This document shows positions 29,448-40,292 of a stretch of DNA of 64,000 nt, piece after piece. The DNA is from Gaiellasilicea sp963763755 (lineage in GTDB: Bacteria > Actinomycetota > Thermoleophilia > Gaiellales > Gaiellaceae). Numbering within the stretch: position 1 is the first letter of the stretch; every line of letters begins with the position of its first letter. The translations under genes were made by a program, and so were the position numbers. The notes below the pieces were generated by a model. That model was not told where the DNA came from. It searched no databases and saw only the letters and a program-made list of their open reading frames with translations. The stretch is from assembly GCA_963763755.1 (NCBI GenBank), contig CAVXQE010000003.1:124001-188000 (forward strand). Reading direction: 5' to 3'.

Positions 29448-32400
29448 CTGGCGACGAGGCCAGATGAGAGGAAGGCGGCGCTCCTCGAGGCCGCGGTCGC
29501 GCGCGTGCACGAGCACGTCGAGAGCGACCAGGCGGAAGACGTCGAGCGGTTCGTCCGCGCGTACTACGCGCACGTCGCTCCCGACGACCTGACCGACCGG
29601 AGCGACCTCGATCTCTACGGTGCGGCGGTCGCGCACTGGAACCTCGCGCGCGTCCGGCGACCCGGCGAGTTGAAGGTGCACGTCTACACGCCCAACGTCG
29701 AGGAGCACGGGTGGGAGTCGCGGCACACCGTCGTCGAGACGGTCGTCGACGACATGCCTTTCCTCGTCGACTCGGTCTCGATGGCGGTGACGCGGAGCGG
29801 GGGAGCGATCCACCTCGTGATCCGGCCGATCATGCGCGTCCGGCGGGACGACGAGGGCCGGCTGCTCGAGGTCGGCGGCGAGGAAGGGCTGCCCGAGTCG
29901 CTGATCCATGTGGAGATCGACCGGCAGACGAGTCCCGAGGCGCTCGAGCGGATGCGCGCCGGCCTGTGCAGCGTCCTCGAGGACGTGCGCGCTGCGGTCG
30001 ACGACTGGCCGACGATGCGCGAGCGCGTCCGTGGTCTGCTCGGGGCTCTCGACGAGTCGGTGCCGCCTGTCGCGCCGGACGAGCTCGCGGAGGCGCGTGA
30101 CCTGCTCGAGTGGATCCACGACGACCACTTCACCTTCCTCGGCTATCGCGAGTACGACATCCTCACCGAGGACGGGGAGGACGTGCTGCGCGCCGTGTCC
30201 GGCTCGGGCCTCGGCATCCTTCGCGCCGGCGACGAGCGGCCGGTCTCCGTCAGCTTCGCGGAGTTGTCGCCGGAGGTGCGACGGCTCGCGCGCGAGAAGA
30301 GCCTGCTCACCCTGACGAAGGCGAACTCGCGGGCGACCGTGCACCGGCCCGCGTACCTCGACTACGTCGGCGTGAAGCGCTTCGACGCCTCCGGCGAGGT
30401 CGCCGGCGAGCGGCGGTTCCTCGGGCTCTACACGCACACCGCCTACAGCGAGAGCCCGTGGGAGATCCCCGTTCTCCGCCGCAAGGCTCAGCGCGTCGTC
30501 GAGCGATCGGGGCTCTCGAAGGGCAGTCACGACTACAAGGCGCTGGTCGAGATCCTCGAGACGTACCCGCGCGACGAGCTGTTCCAGATCTCGGAGGACG
30601 AGCTGTTCGAGACCGCGCTCGGCATCCTCCACCTCGACGAGCGCCGGCGCGTGCGGCTCTTCGTCCGCCGAGACGCGTTCGCCCGCTTCTTCTCGTGTCT
30701 CGTCTACCTGCCGCGCGAGCGCTTCGACACGAGGAATCGCCGGCGAATCGAGGAGATCCTCAGGCAGGCCTTGGGCGGCGTCGGCGTCGACTACACGACG
30801 CAGCTCTCCGAGTCGGTGCTCGCGCGTGTCCACTTCGTCGTCTACACGGAGCCGGGCGCGGCTCCGGAGTACGACGTCGCCGAGATCGAGGCCCGCCTCG
30901 CGGCGGCGACGCGAGCCTGGACCGACGACCTCCGCGACGCGCTCGCGGAGCAACTCGGCGAGGAGCGCGCCGGGCCTCTCTTCGAGCGCTACGGCGAGGC
31001 GTTCCCCGGCGCCTATCGCGAGGACTTCACAGCTCGCCAGGCAGTCCCGGACATCGAGCGGATCGAGCGGCTCGACCCCGACGGCGACCTCGGGATGAGC
31101 CTCTACGTTCCGCTCGAGTCGACGCTCGACCACCTCGCGTTCAAGCTGCTTCGCTCAGGGCAGCCGCTCCTCCTCTCCGACGTGCTGCCGCTGCTCGAGA
31201 ACATGGGCGTCCGGGTCAGCGACGAGCGGCCGTACGAGATCAAGCCCGCAGGCGGCCCGCCGGTCTGGATCTACGACTTCGGGCTCCGCCACGACGAAGG
31301 AGCCGAGTTCCAGGCGGACGATGTCCGGGCAACGTTCCAGGACGCGTTCGCTCGCACCTGGAGCGGCGAGGCGGAGAACGACGGCTTCAACCGTCTCGTC
31401 CTCGCGGCGAGGCTGACCGCGCGCGAGATCACGATCCTCCGGGCGATCGCGAAGTACCTCCGCCAGGCGGGAAGCACGTTCAGCCAGACCTACATGGAGG
31501 ACGCGCTGTCCGCGCACCCCGACGTCGCCCGCCGGCTCGTCGAGCTCTTCCGGCTGCGGCTCGACCCGATGCGGTTCGAGGACACCGACGCGAAGGCGAG
31601 GGCGCTCGAGCGGGAGCTGAAGGCCACGATCGACGCGGTCGAGAGCCTCGACGAGGATCGGATCCTGCGCGGCTTCCTGCGCGTCGTCCGCGCAGTCCTG
31701 CGGACGAACTACTTCCAGACGGACGCCGGTGGCGGCGCGAAGCCGTACCTCTCGCTGAAGCTGGATCCCGAGCTCGTCCCGGATCTGCCCGAGCCGCGGC
31801 CGATGTTCGAGGTCTTCGTCTACTCGCCCCGCGTCGAGGCCGTGCACCTCCGCGGCGGGCGGGTCGCGCGCGGAGGCATCCGCTGGTCGGACCGCCGCGA
31901 GGACTTCCGCACCGAGGTGCTCGGGCTGATGAAGGCCCAGACGGTCAAGAACGCCGTGATCGTCCCGGTCGGCGCGAAGGGCGGCTTCGTCGTCAAGCGG
32001 CCTCCTGCCGGTGGCGACCGCGCTGCGCTGCTCGAGGAGGTCGTCGAGTGCTACCGGACGTTCATGCGCGGCCTGCTCGACGTGACGGACACGATCGCCG
32101 GCGGCAAGATCGTGCCGCCGCCGGATGTCGTTCGCCACGACGAGGACGACCCGTACCTCGTCGTCGCCGCCGACAAGGGAACGGCGACCTTCTCGGACAT
32201 CGCGAACGCCATCGCGATCGACTACGGCTTCTGGCTCGGCGACGCCTTCGCCTCCGGCGGCTCCGCCGGCTACGACCACAAGGAGATGGCGATCACGGCC
32301 CGCGGGGCGTGGGAGTCGGTCAAGCGTCACTTCCGCGAGCTGGGAACGGACATCGAGACCACCGACTTCACTGTTGTCGGGATCGGCGACATGTCCGGCG

Positions 32401-34287
32401 ACGTGTTCGGCAACGGCATGCTGCTTTCCCGTCACATCCAGCTGATCGGCGCGTTCGACCACCGGCACGTCTTCCTCGATCCGAATCCGGACGCGGCGGC
32501 GAGCTTCGCCGAGCGCCAGCGGCTCTTCCAGCTGCCGGGCTCCTCCTGGGCGGACTACGACCCCGGCGTTGATCTCGGCCGGCGGCGGCGTCTTCCCGCG
32601 CACGGCGAAGGCGGTCCCGCTCTCGCCCGAGGCACGGGCGGCGCTCGGCGTCGAGCCCGAGTCGCTGACGCCGAGCGAGCTCATCCACGCCCTGCTCCAC
32701 GCTCCGGTCGACCTGCTCTGGAACGGCGGCATCGGCACCTACGTGAAGGCGAAGGACGAGCGGCACGCGGAGGTCGGCGACCGTGCGAACGACGCCGTCC
32801 GGGTCAACGCCGAGGAGCTGCGCTGCCGCGTCGTCGGCGAGGGCGGGAACCTCGGCTTCACGCAGCGAGCACGTGTGGCGTACGCGCGCGGCGGCGGCCG
32901 GATCTACATGGACGCGATCGACAACTCGGCCGGCGTCGACTGCTCCGACCACGAGGTGAACATCAAGATCCTGCTCGACACGATCGTCGCCGACGGCGAT
33001 CTGACCGGGAAGCAGCGGAACGCGATCCTCGCCGAGATGGGGGACGAGGTCGCGGCGCTCGTGCTGCGCGACAACTACGAGCAGACGCAGGCCATCTCGA
33101 GCTCGACGGCGCAGGCGGGGTCGATGGTCGAGGTGCACGAGCGCTACGTCCGGAGCCTCGAGCAGGACGGCACTCTGAACCGCGAGCTCGAGGTCCTCCC
33201 GACCGACGAGGGGTTCGACGAGCGCCAGGCGGTTGGCGGCGGGCTGACCGCGCCCGAGTTCGCAATCCTGCTCTCGCACACGAAGATCGCGCTCGGCCAG
33301 GCGCTGCTCGCCTCCGACCTGCCGGAAGACCCGTACCTCTCGAGTGAGCTCGAGCGCTACTTCCCGGCGCGTCTCGGCGAGGAGTTCGGGACGCAGTTGC
33401 AGCGGCACCCGCTGCGGCGGGAGATCATCGCCTCACGGGTCGTCAACGACCTCGTCAACCGCGCCGGAACGACCTTCGCCTTCCGCCTCGGTGACGAGAC
33501 CGGTGCCGGCGCGGACGACATCGCCCGCGCGTACGCCGTGGCCCGTGAGGTCTTCGGGCTCCGCGGCCTCTGGGCGGAGATCGAGGCGCTCGACGGGCGC
33601 GTGCCCGCGGCGACGCAGACCGCAATGCTGCTGAGAGCGCGCATCCTGCTCGAGCGCGCGACCCGCTGGCTCCTGCGCAACCGGCGCAGGCCGATCGACA
33701 TCGCGGCGGCGGTCGCGCGCTACGCCGCCGGCGCGGCGGTGCTCGCCGAGGCGCTGCCCACGTTGCTCGGCCCGTCCGAGGTCGAGGCCGCGCGGGCCAG
33801 GGCCGCCAGATTCGAGGAGGTCGGCGTTCCGTCCGAGCTGGCGCAGCGTGTCGCTCACCTCGAGTTACTCGTCCCGACCCTCGATCTCGTCGAGATCGCA
33901 GCGGCGGCCGAGGTCGACGTGGCGGCCGCGGCCGCCGTCTACTTCGCGCTCGGCGCGCGGCTCGAGCTGCACTGGCTGCGCGACCGGATCGTCGACCTGC
34001 CCCGGGAGACGCGCTGGGAGGCGATGGCGCGCGCAGCGCTCCGGGACGACGTGTACTCCGAGCAGGCCGGCCTGACCGCCGAGGTGCTGCGGGCCGGTGC
34101 GGACGTCGAGCGCTGGCAGGCCGAGAACGCGAGCGCGATCGAGAGATCGCTGCAGGTGCTCGCCGACATCAGGAGCGGCGGCGCCCTCGACCTCGCTCGG
34201 CTGTCCGTCGCAGTGCGCGAGATCCGCAACCTGATCCACTCGAGCGGAACGCAGGAGCCGGCCGCTCAGCCGGCATCCCGCCCGTAG
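29448..34287 (+). CDS. gdhB: NAD-specific glutamate dehydrogenase, large type, one frameshift
   Basis: About 1612 aa, the size of the 180-kDa class. N-terminal ACT-like regions (MPFLVDSVSMAV) precede the catalytic part with GGIRWSDRREDFRTEVLGL, KNAVIVPVGAKGGFV (catalytic Lys), DKGTATFSDIAN, FTVVGIGDMSGDVFGNGML and, after a break near 32570, ISAGGGVF. It deaminates glutamate to 2-oxoglutarate with NAD. No ATG, GTG or TTG fits the N terminus; CTG at 29448 stands 7 nt after GGAGG within a purine-rich GGGAGGAGGG. The Liv amino-acid transporter at 55-60 kb would complement it. Confidence 0.92.
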
Positions 34288-34292
34288 AGCGC

Positions 34293-34727
34293 TTACTCGA
34301 TCTCGAGTCCCTCGTGTGCGAGCTCGAGAGTCTCGATCGCGACCTCGTTGCCGCTCGCGTTCAGCGTCGGGCCTTCGATCTTCACGGGCCACGCGTTGCG
34401 GAGCAGCCAGCGATACACGGCCTGCCGCTGCTCGTCGAGCAGGGTGATCGTCACGTTGCGCCGCACCACCTGGCCGTCTCGAACCGACTTCCACCACTCG
34501 AAGAGGTCGGTGCTCCCGGTGATCCCACGCTTGAGAGTGACGTTCGGGTACTTGGCGAGGCCCGGAAGCTTGCGCGCGGTGTTGACCCTGTCGGCGCCCT
34601 CCCGGTACTCGATCACCTCGATCTCGCCCGACGGCACCTCGGCCTCGCTGAAGCCCAGCTCGTCCCCGATGCCGATGTCGACGATGAAGTTGAAGTTCAA
34701 GTACGGGTTGTCACGCTTGACGGCCAC
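34293..34727 (-). CDS. phage tail tube (gp19-like) protein, orphan
   Basis: 144 aa starting MAVKRDNPYLNFNFIVDI, with FSEAEVPSGEIEVIEYREGAD, LKRGITGSTDLFEWWKSV and a beta-rich C terminus ending ETLELAHEGLEIE. This is the conserved tail-tube family (T4 gp19 type) used by contractile phage tails and extracellular contractile injection systems. No sheath, baseplate, AAA+ or terminase gene is nearby, only one hypothetical gene overlapping its start by 17 bases. Either a split-off part of an injection system or a tube protein recruited to another role. Confidence 0.8.
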   Translation of the reverse strand: MAVKRDNPYLNFNFIVDIGIGDELGFSEAEVPSGEIEVIEYREGADRVNTARKLPGLAKYPNVTLKRGITGSTDLFEWWKSVRDGQVVRRNVTITLLDEQRQAVYRWLLRNAWPVKIEGPTLNASGNEVAIETLELAHEGLEIE

Positions 34728-35109
34728 TGTCGGGAACCTCCCTCTCGATGAAGCCGAGATCGCGGTAGATCTCGAGGTCGTGGTTGATCGTGCACGATCG
34801 CCGCTCGCCCGCGGACGTCCGCCAGGAGACCGCGGCAGTGAGCTGCGTCGGCTCTTCGCGGGCGAAGTACGACGCGCTGCGGTCGAGGAAGACGGAGATC
34901 GACTTGCGTGGCGCGAGGAATTCGAGCCGCCGAAAGAGCGCGAGCCGCTGCATCTTCTTCGTGCCGCCGACGCCGCCGAACGGCTTGTCGAACTTGATCC
35001 GCACGCTGTGCGCCGGCCGGTCGCCCGTGTTGGCGACGACGAGGAAGAGGAGGCCGCGGTCGAACACGACGTCGAGGATCACGTCGGCGTCGCAGCGCTC
35101 GTCCGGCAT
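34711..35109 (-). CDS. hypothetical protein, Ig-like beta fold, paired with the tail tube gene
   Basis: 132 aa, no family recognised. VVANTGDRPAHSVRIKFDKP resembles a CARDB- or Ig-like beta sandwich, with later segments RLEFLAPRKSISVFLD and LTAAVSWRTSAGERRSCTINHD. It overlaps the tail-tube start, so both are co-translated and perhaps act together. No signal peptide. Confidence 0.55.
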   Translation of the reverse strand: MPDERCDADVILDVVFDRGLLFLVVANTGDRPAHSVRIKFDKPFGGVGGTKKMQRLALFRRLEFLAPRKSISVFLDRSASYFAREEPTQLTAAVSWRTSAGERRSCTINHDLEIYRDLGFIEREVPDSGRQA

Positions 35110-35147
35110 GGCCGGAGTCTACGCATCGTGTCGCTACGCTCAGAGTG

Positions 35148-35972
35148 ATGGCTAGGCTCGCCGTCGAGCTCGACCGCGTCCCGGAGACGCTGCTCTGGAC
35201 GCTGTACCACCGTGCGATCGAAGCGCGCCGACCCGACCCTGTCCTCCTCGATCCGCTCGCCGTCGATCTCGTCGAGCAGATCGAGTTTCCGTTCGAGGAG
35301 CGGTTCGGTTCGGGCGCGGCGTTCTCGCAATGGCAGGCGTTGCGGGCGCGTTGCTTCGACGGCGCCGTCAATGCGTTTCCTCGCCGAGAAGCCGGGAGGG
35401 ACGGTGGTCGCGCTCGGAGAGGGCCTCGAGACGCAGTTCTGGCGCGTCGACAACGGCCGTGTCCGCTGGCTGACCGTCGAGCTGCCCGAGGTCGTCGATC
35501 TCCGGCATCGCCTCCTTCCAGAAGAGCCGCGGGTCCGCGCGATCGGCTGCTCCGCGCTCGATCCGCGCTGGCTCGCCGAGGTGCAGGACGAGGCGGGTGT
35601 GCTCGTCACCGCCCAGGGGCTGCTGATGTACCTGGCTCCTGAAGAGGCGCGTGGGCTCGTGGCCCGTTGTGCCGAGCGGTTCGGCAGCGGCGGCGGTCTC
35701 GTCTTCGACGTCGTGCCGCGCTGGCTCGTCGAGCGAAGCCGACGTGGTCTCCTGAAGACGTCGACCGGCTACGAGCCGCCGCCGTGGTCCTGGGGGTTCG
35801 ACCGGGACGAGGAGCAGCGGCTGCGGGCGCTACCGCACGTCGCCGGCCTGCAGGCGCTCCGCCTCCCGCGCGGACGCGGTCTCCTCCACGGCGTGGTGCT
35901 CCCGGCAGCCGGCAGAGTGGGCGTACTGCGGCGGGGGCTGCTGTCAGTGCTCGCCGTTCGTTTCGCGCCGCG

Positions 35973-35976
<4 letters not shown>
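35148..35976 (+). CDS. leucine carboxyl methyltransferase-type SAM methyltransferase, one frameshift
   Basis: About 276 aa. VELDRVPETLLWTLYHRAIE and, after repair near 35375, VVALGEGLETQFWRVDNGRV, VELPEVVDLR, and VLVTAQGLLMYL match the LCM/PPM family (TcmP-like O-methyltransferases), in which the GEGLETQFWR block binds SAM. The substrate cannot be inferred. ATG at 35148 (or GTG at 35145). Ends in a CTAG shared with the metallopeptidase gene. Confidence 0.8.
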
Positions 35977-36869
<893 letters not shown>

Positions 36870-36914
36870 TGGTGGGTCGTGATTCCCACTCGGCTGGGTT
36901 CTACTCCCTCGGCG

Positions 36915-36920
36915 TACACT
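36915..36920 (+). promoter_or_regulatory. -10 box for leaderless deoC
   Basis: TACACT ends 6 nt before the deoC ATG at 36927. No Shine-Dalgarno. The same hexamer precedes the carH-like and phoH genes. Confidence 0.5.
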
Positions 36921-36926
36921 TTCCGC

Positions 36927-37865
36927 ATGGCCCAGGCGCCCGCACTCCCGCGTGGCTTCGAGCTGCCGCTCGAGCCTCGCCTACCCCGGATCGGCTCGGT
37001 GGACGCCGTCGCGCTCGAGGAGCGCGCCGCCACGCTGGCGAAGCGGTCGATCAAGAAGGACTCGAAGCTGCAGGCGTTCGAGCTCGCCGTCCGGATGATG
37101 GATCTGACCACGCTGGAGGGGGCAGACACGCCCGGCAAGGTCGCCGCGCTCTGCTCGAAGGCGATGCGGCCCGATCCGAGCGATCCGTCGGTGCCGTCGG
37201 TCGCGGCCGTATGCGTCTACCCGAATCTCGTGCCGGTCGCCGTCGCGCGTCTCCGCGGCTCGAGCGTCAAGGTCGCTTCCGTCGCCACGGCATTCCCCTC
37301 CGGCCAGTCCCCGCTCGCGGTGAAGCTCGCCGACGTCCGCGAGGCGGTCGCGCTCGGCGCCGACGAGATCGACATGGTGATCGACCGCGGCGCCTTCCTC
37401 TCGGGCCGCTACGCGAAGGTCTACGACGAGATCGTCAAGGTGAAGGAAGCCTGTGGCGACGCGCACCTGAAGGTGATCCTGGAGACAGGCGAGCTCGGGA
37501 CGTACGACAACGTGCGCCGGGCGTCGCTGCTCGCGATGGCCGCCGGCGGCGACTTCATCAAGACCTCGACCGGCAAGGTGAACCCAGCGGCGACTCTGCC
37601 GGTGACGCTCTGCATGCTCGAGGCGATCCGGGACGTGCACGAAGAGACGGGACGCGTCGTGGGGATGAAGCCGGCCGGCGGAATCCGCACCGCGAAGCAG
37701 GCGGTCCAGTACCTCGTCGTCCTGCACGAGACGCTCGGCCTCGAGTGGATGACGCCCGACCTGTTCCGCTTCGGCGCCTCGTCGCTCCTCAACGACGTGC
37801 TGATGCAGATCCGCAAGCAGAAGACGGGCCAGTACCAGTCCCCCGACTACTTCACCCTTGACTGA
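36927..37865 (+). CDS. deoC: deoxyribose-phosphate aldolase
   Basis: 312 aa, TIM barrel. Schiff-base lysine in DFIKTSTGKVNPAAT, plus VKVASVATAFPSGQ and LKVILETGEL. It cleaves 2-deoxyribose 5-phosphate to acetaldehyde and glyceraldehyde 3-phosphate. The following aldehyde dehydrogenase genes overlap it and would oxidise the acetaldehyde, forming a deoxynucleoside catabolic unit. Intact. Confidence 0.95.
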   Translation: MAQAPALPRGFELPLEPRLPRIGSVDAVALEERAATLAKRSIKKDSKLQAFELAVRMMDLTTLEGADTPGKVAALCSKAMRPDPSDPSVPSVAAVCVYPNLVPVAVARLRGSSVKVASVATAFPSGQSPLAVKLADVREAVALGADEIDMVIDRGAFLSGRYAKVYDEIVKVKEACGDAHLKVILETGELGTYDNVRRASLLAMAAGGDFIKTSTGKVNPAATLPVTLCMLEAIRDVHEETGRVVGMKPAGGIRTAKQAVQYLVVLHETLGLEWMTPDLFRFGASSLLNDVLMQIRKQKTGQYQSPDYFTLD

Positions 37866-39338
37866 GCTCGAACGCAGGCACGCCGCCGTTCCGGCACTGA
37901 CCGAGTGGGACTACGCGCCCGCGCCCGAGGCCCGCGAGATCGTCCAGCTCGAGAAGCGCTACGGCCTCTTCATCGGCGGAAAGTTCGTCAAGCCGAAGTC
38001 CGGCGAGTGGTTCCCTCGATCTCGCCGTCCAGCGAGGAGAAGCTCGCCGAGGTCGCGCAGGCGAACGAGCAGGACGTGAACCTCGCGGTCAAGGCGGCGC
38101 GTGCTGCCTTCAGCGACGGCTGGTCGAAGCTCGCGCCCTCCGAGCGCGCGAAGTACCTCTACCGCATCGCCCGCATCATCCAGGAGCGCTCGCGCGAGCT
38201 TGCGGTGCTCGAGAGCCTCGACGGCGGCAAGCCGATCCGCGAGAGCCGTGACGTCGATCTCCCGCTCGCGGCGGCGCACTTCTTCTACTACGCGGGCTGG
38301 GCAGACAAGCTGGAGTACGCGTTCCCGAACCGCAAGCCGAAGCCCCTCGGCGTCGCCGGCCAGATCATCCCCTGGAACTTCCCGCTGCTGATGCTCGCGT
38401 GGAAGATCGCGCCCGCGCTCGCGGCCGGGAACACCGTCGTGCTGAAGCCGGCGGAGACGACGCCGCTGACCGCGCTCCTCTTCGCCGACGTGTGCCGCCA
38501 GGCCGAGCTTCCGCCCGGCGTCGTGAACATCGTCACCGGCGACGGCCGCGCGGGCGCCGCGCTCGTCAAGCACGCGGGCGTGGACAAGATCGCCTTCACC
38601 GGCTCGACCGAGGTCGGGAAGGCGATTCAGCGCGAGCTCGCCGGCACCGGCAAGAAGCTGACGCTCGAGCTCGGCGGCAAGGCCGCGAACATCATCTTCG
38701 ACGACGCGGCGCTCGACCAGGCGGTCGAGGGGATCGTGAACGGGATCTACTTCAACCAGGGCCACGTCTGCTGCGCCGGCTCTCGCCTGCTCGTGCAGGA
38801 GTCGATCTACGAGTCGACGATTGCGAAGCTGAAGCGCCGGCTCGAGACCCTGCGCCTCGGGGATCCGCTCGACAAGAACACCGACATCGGCGCCATCAAC
38901 TCGAAGATGCAGCTCGACCGGATCACCGAGCTCGTCGAGGCCGGGAAGGAGGAGGGCGCTGAGATCTACCAGCCGCCGTGCCGCCTGCCGGAGAAGGGCT
39001 ACTGGTTCGCGCCGACCGTGTTCACGAACGTCGCGCAGAGCTACCGGATCGCGCAGGAGGAGATCTTCGGCCCGGTCCTCAGCGTGCTCACGTTCCGGAC
39101 GCCCGAAGAGGCGGTCGAGAAGGCGAACAACACGCCGTACGGTCTCTCCGCCGGGGTCTGGACCGAGAAGGGGTCGCGGATCCTCTGGATGGCGGAGCGG
39201 CTGCGCGCCGGCGTCGTCTGGGCGAACACGTTCAACCGCTTCGACCCGGCGTCGCCGTTCGGCGGCTACAAGGAGTCCGGCTTCGGCCGCGAGGGCGGCA
39301 GGCACGGCCTCGAGCCGTATCTGAGGTTCGACGAGTGA
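37858..39338 (+). CDS. NAD(P)-dependent aldehyde dehydrogenase, one frameshift
   Basis: About 493 aa. YGLFIGGKFV, IIPWNFPLLMLAWKIAPALA, the cofactor motif FTGSTEVGK, LELGGKAANIIF (catalytic Glu) and HVCCAGSRLLV (catalytic Cys) are all present. The break near 38015 lies in the N-terminal region only. TTG at 37858 overlaps the deoC stop. It probably oxidises acetaldehyde made by DeoC; this substrate is inferred from context. Confidence 0.9.
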
Positions 39339-39421
39339 GGCGCTTCCGGCTCCCGTTGCTGTTGCTCGGCGGCATCGTTGCTCTGGTGGTCGGCGATCGC
39401 CGCTTCGGGAGTACGCGGTGA
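39335..39421 (+). CDS. candidate 28-aa single-span membrane peptide
   Basis: GTG at 39335 to TGA at 39421 encodes MRRFRLPLLLLGGIVALVVG followed by DRRFGSTR: basic ends around one hydrophobic span. It overlaps the previous stop by 4 bases and the next GTG by 4 bases, exactly the coupling style of real genes here. It may instead be incidental sequence between two aldehyde dehydrogenase genes. Confidence 0.4.
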   Translation: MRRFRLPLLLLGGIVALVVGDRRFGSTR

Positions 39422-40215
39422 GCCGGCTGCCCGTCAAGAAGACCTACAAGCTCTTCATCGGCGGCGGCTTTCCGCGCTCCGAGTCGGGGCGAACGTACGA
39501 GGCCGAGGGCCAGAACGTCGCCAGGGCCTCCCGCAAGGACGCGCGCGACGCGGTCGTCGCGGCACGCAAGGCCCAGCCCGGTTGGGCGAGCGCGACCGCC
39601 TACAACCGCGGCCAGGTGCTCTACCGGCTCGCGGAGATGATGGAGACCCGCACCGCCGATCTCGCCGCGGTCTGCTCCGGCAAGAAGGAGGTCGAGGCCG
39701 CGATCGACCGTATCGTCTGGTACGCGGGCTGGGCCGACAAGCTCGCGCAGGTGATCGGATCCTCGAACCCGGTCTCGGGGCCGTACTTCAACTTCTCCGT
39801 GCCCGAGCCGACCGGCGTCGTCGCAGTCCTGGCTCCCGAGGAGCCCGCGCTCGGCGGCCTCGTCGCACGGCTCGCACCGGTGATCGTCAGCGGCAACGCA
39901 GCCGTCGTCGTCGCCTCCGAGACGCACCCGCTCGCCGCGATCGAGCTCGCGGAGGCGATCGCCACCTCGGATCTCCCCGGCGGCATCGTCAACATCCTCA
40001 CCGGCCTCGGCGAGGAGCTGGCGCCGATCCTGGCCGGGCACATGGACGTGAACGCGATCGACCTCACCGGCGCCGACGGTCAGGCGCCCGAGCTCGAACG
40101 GCTCGCCGCCGACAACGTCAAACGGGTCGTGCACGGAACCGCGGACGAGCAGAGCCCCTGGACGATCGCGAGCTTCCTCGAGCTCAAGACCGTCTGGCAT
40201 CCGATCGGCCAGTAG
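39418..40215 (+). CDS. truncated aldehyde dehydrogenase-like protein lacking the catalytic domain
   Basis: 265 aa. It aligns with the N-terminal half of ALDH (YKLFIGGGFPRSESGRTYEA, the tetramer-arm region, PTGVVAVLAPEEPALGGLVA, PGGIVNILTG) but ends where the second half should begin; FTGSTEVGK has become IDLTGADG and there is no catalytic Cys block. The tail SFLELKTVWHPIG looks specific to this short type. The frame is open throughout, so it is not a fresh frameshift. It may form hetero-oligomers with the full-length enzyme upstream. Confidence 0.7.
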   Translation: MSRLPVKKTYKLFIGGGFPRSESGRTYEAEGQNVARASRKDARDAVVAARKAQPGWASATAYNRGQVLYRLAEMMETRTADLAAVCSGKKEVEAAIDRIVWYAGWADKLAQVIGSSNPVSGPYFNFSVPEPTGVVAVLAPEEPALGGLVARLAPVIVSGNAAVVVASETHPLAAIELAEAIATSDLPGGIVNILTGLGEELAPILAGHMDVNAIDLTGADGQAPELERLAADNVKRVVHGTADEQSPWTIASFLELKTVWHPIGQ

Positions 40216-40292
40216 ACGTAACCCCAGTCACGAGGGTCAGACCCCGGTGACGCGCGTTACCAGGGTCAGACCCGGGTGACCATCGTTACGTC
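40215..40292. repeat. 78-bp REP-like element with tandem 19-bp units between convergent genes
   Basis: Two 19-nt units, AGGGTCAGACCCCGGTGAC (40233-40251) and its one-base variant (40262-40280), start 29 bp apart. Each contains a GGGTCAGACCC imperfect palindrome. The whole is bounded by a perfect inverted repeat GACGTAAC (40215-40222) and GTTACGTC (40285-40292). It fills the gap between two convergent genes and may also terminate transcription. Confidence 0.7.
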
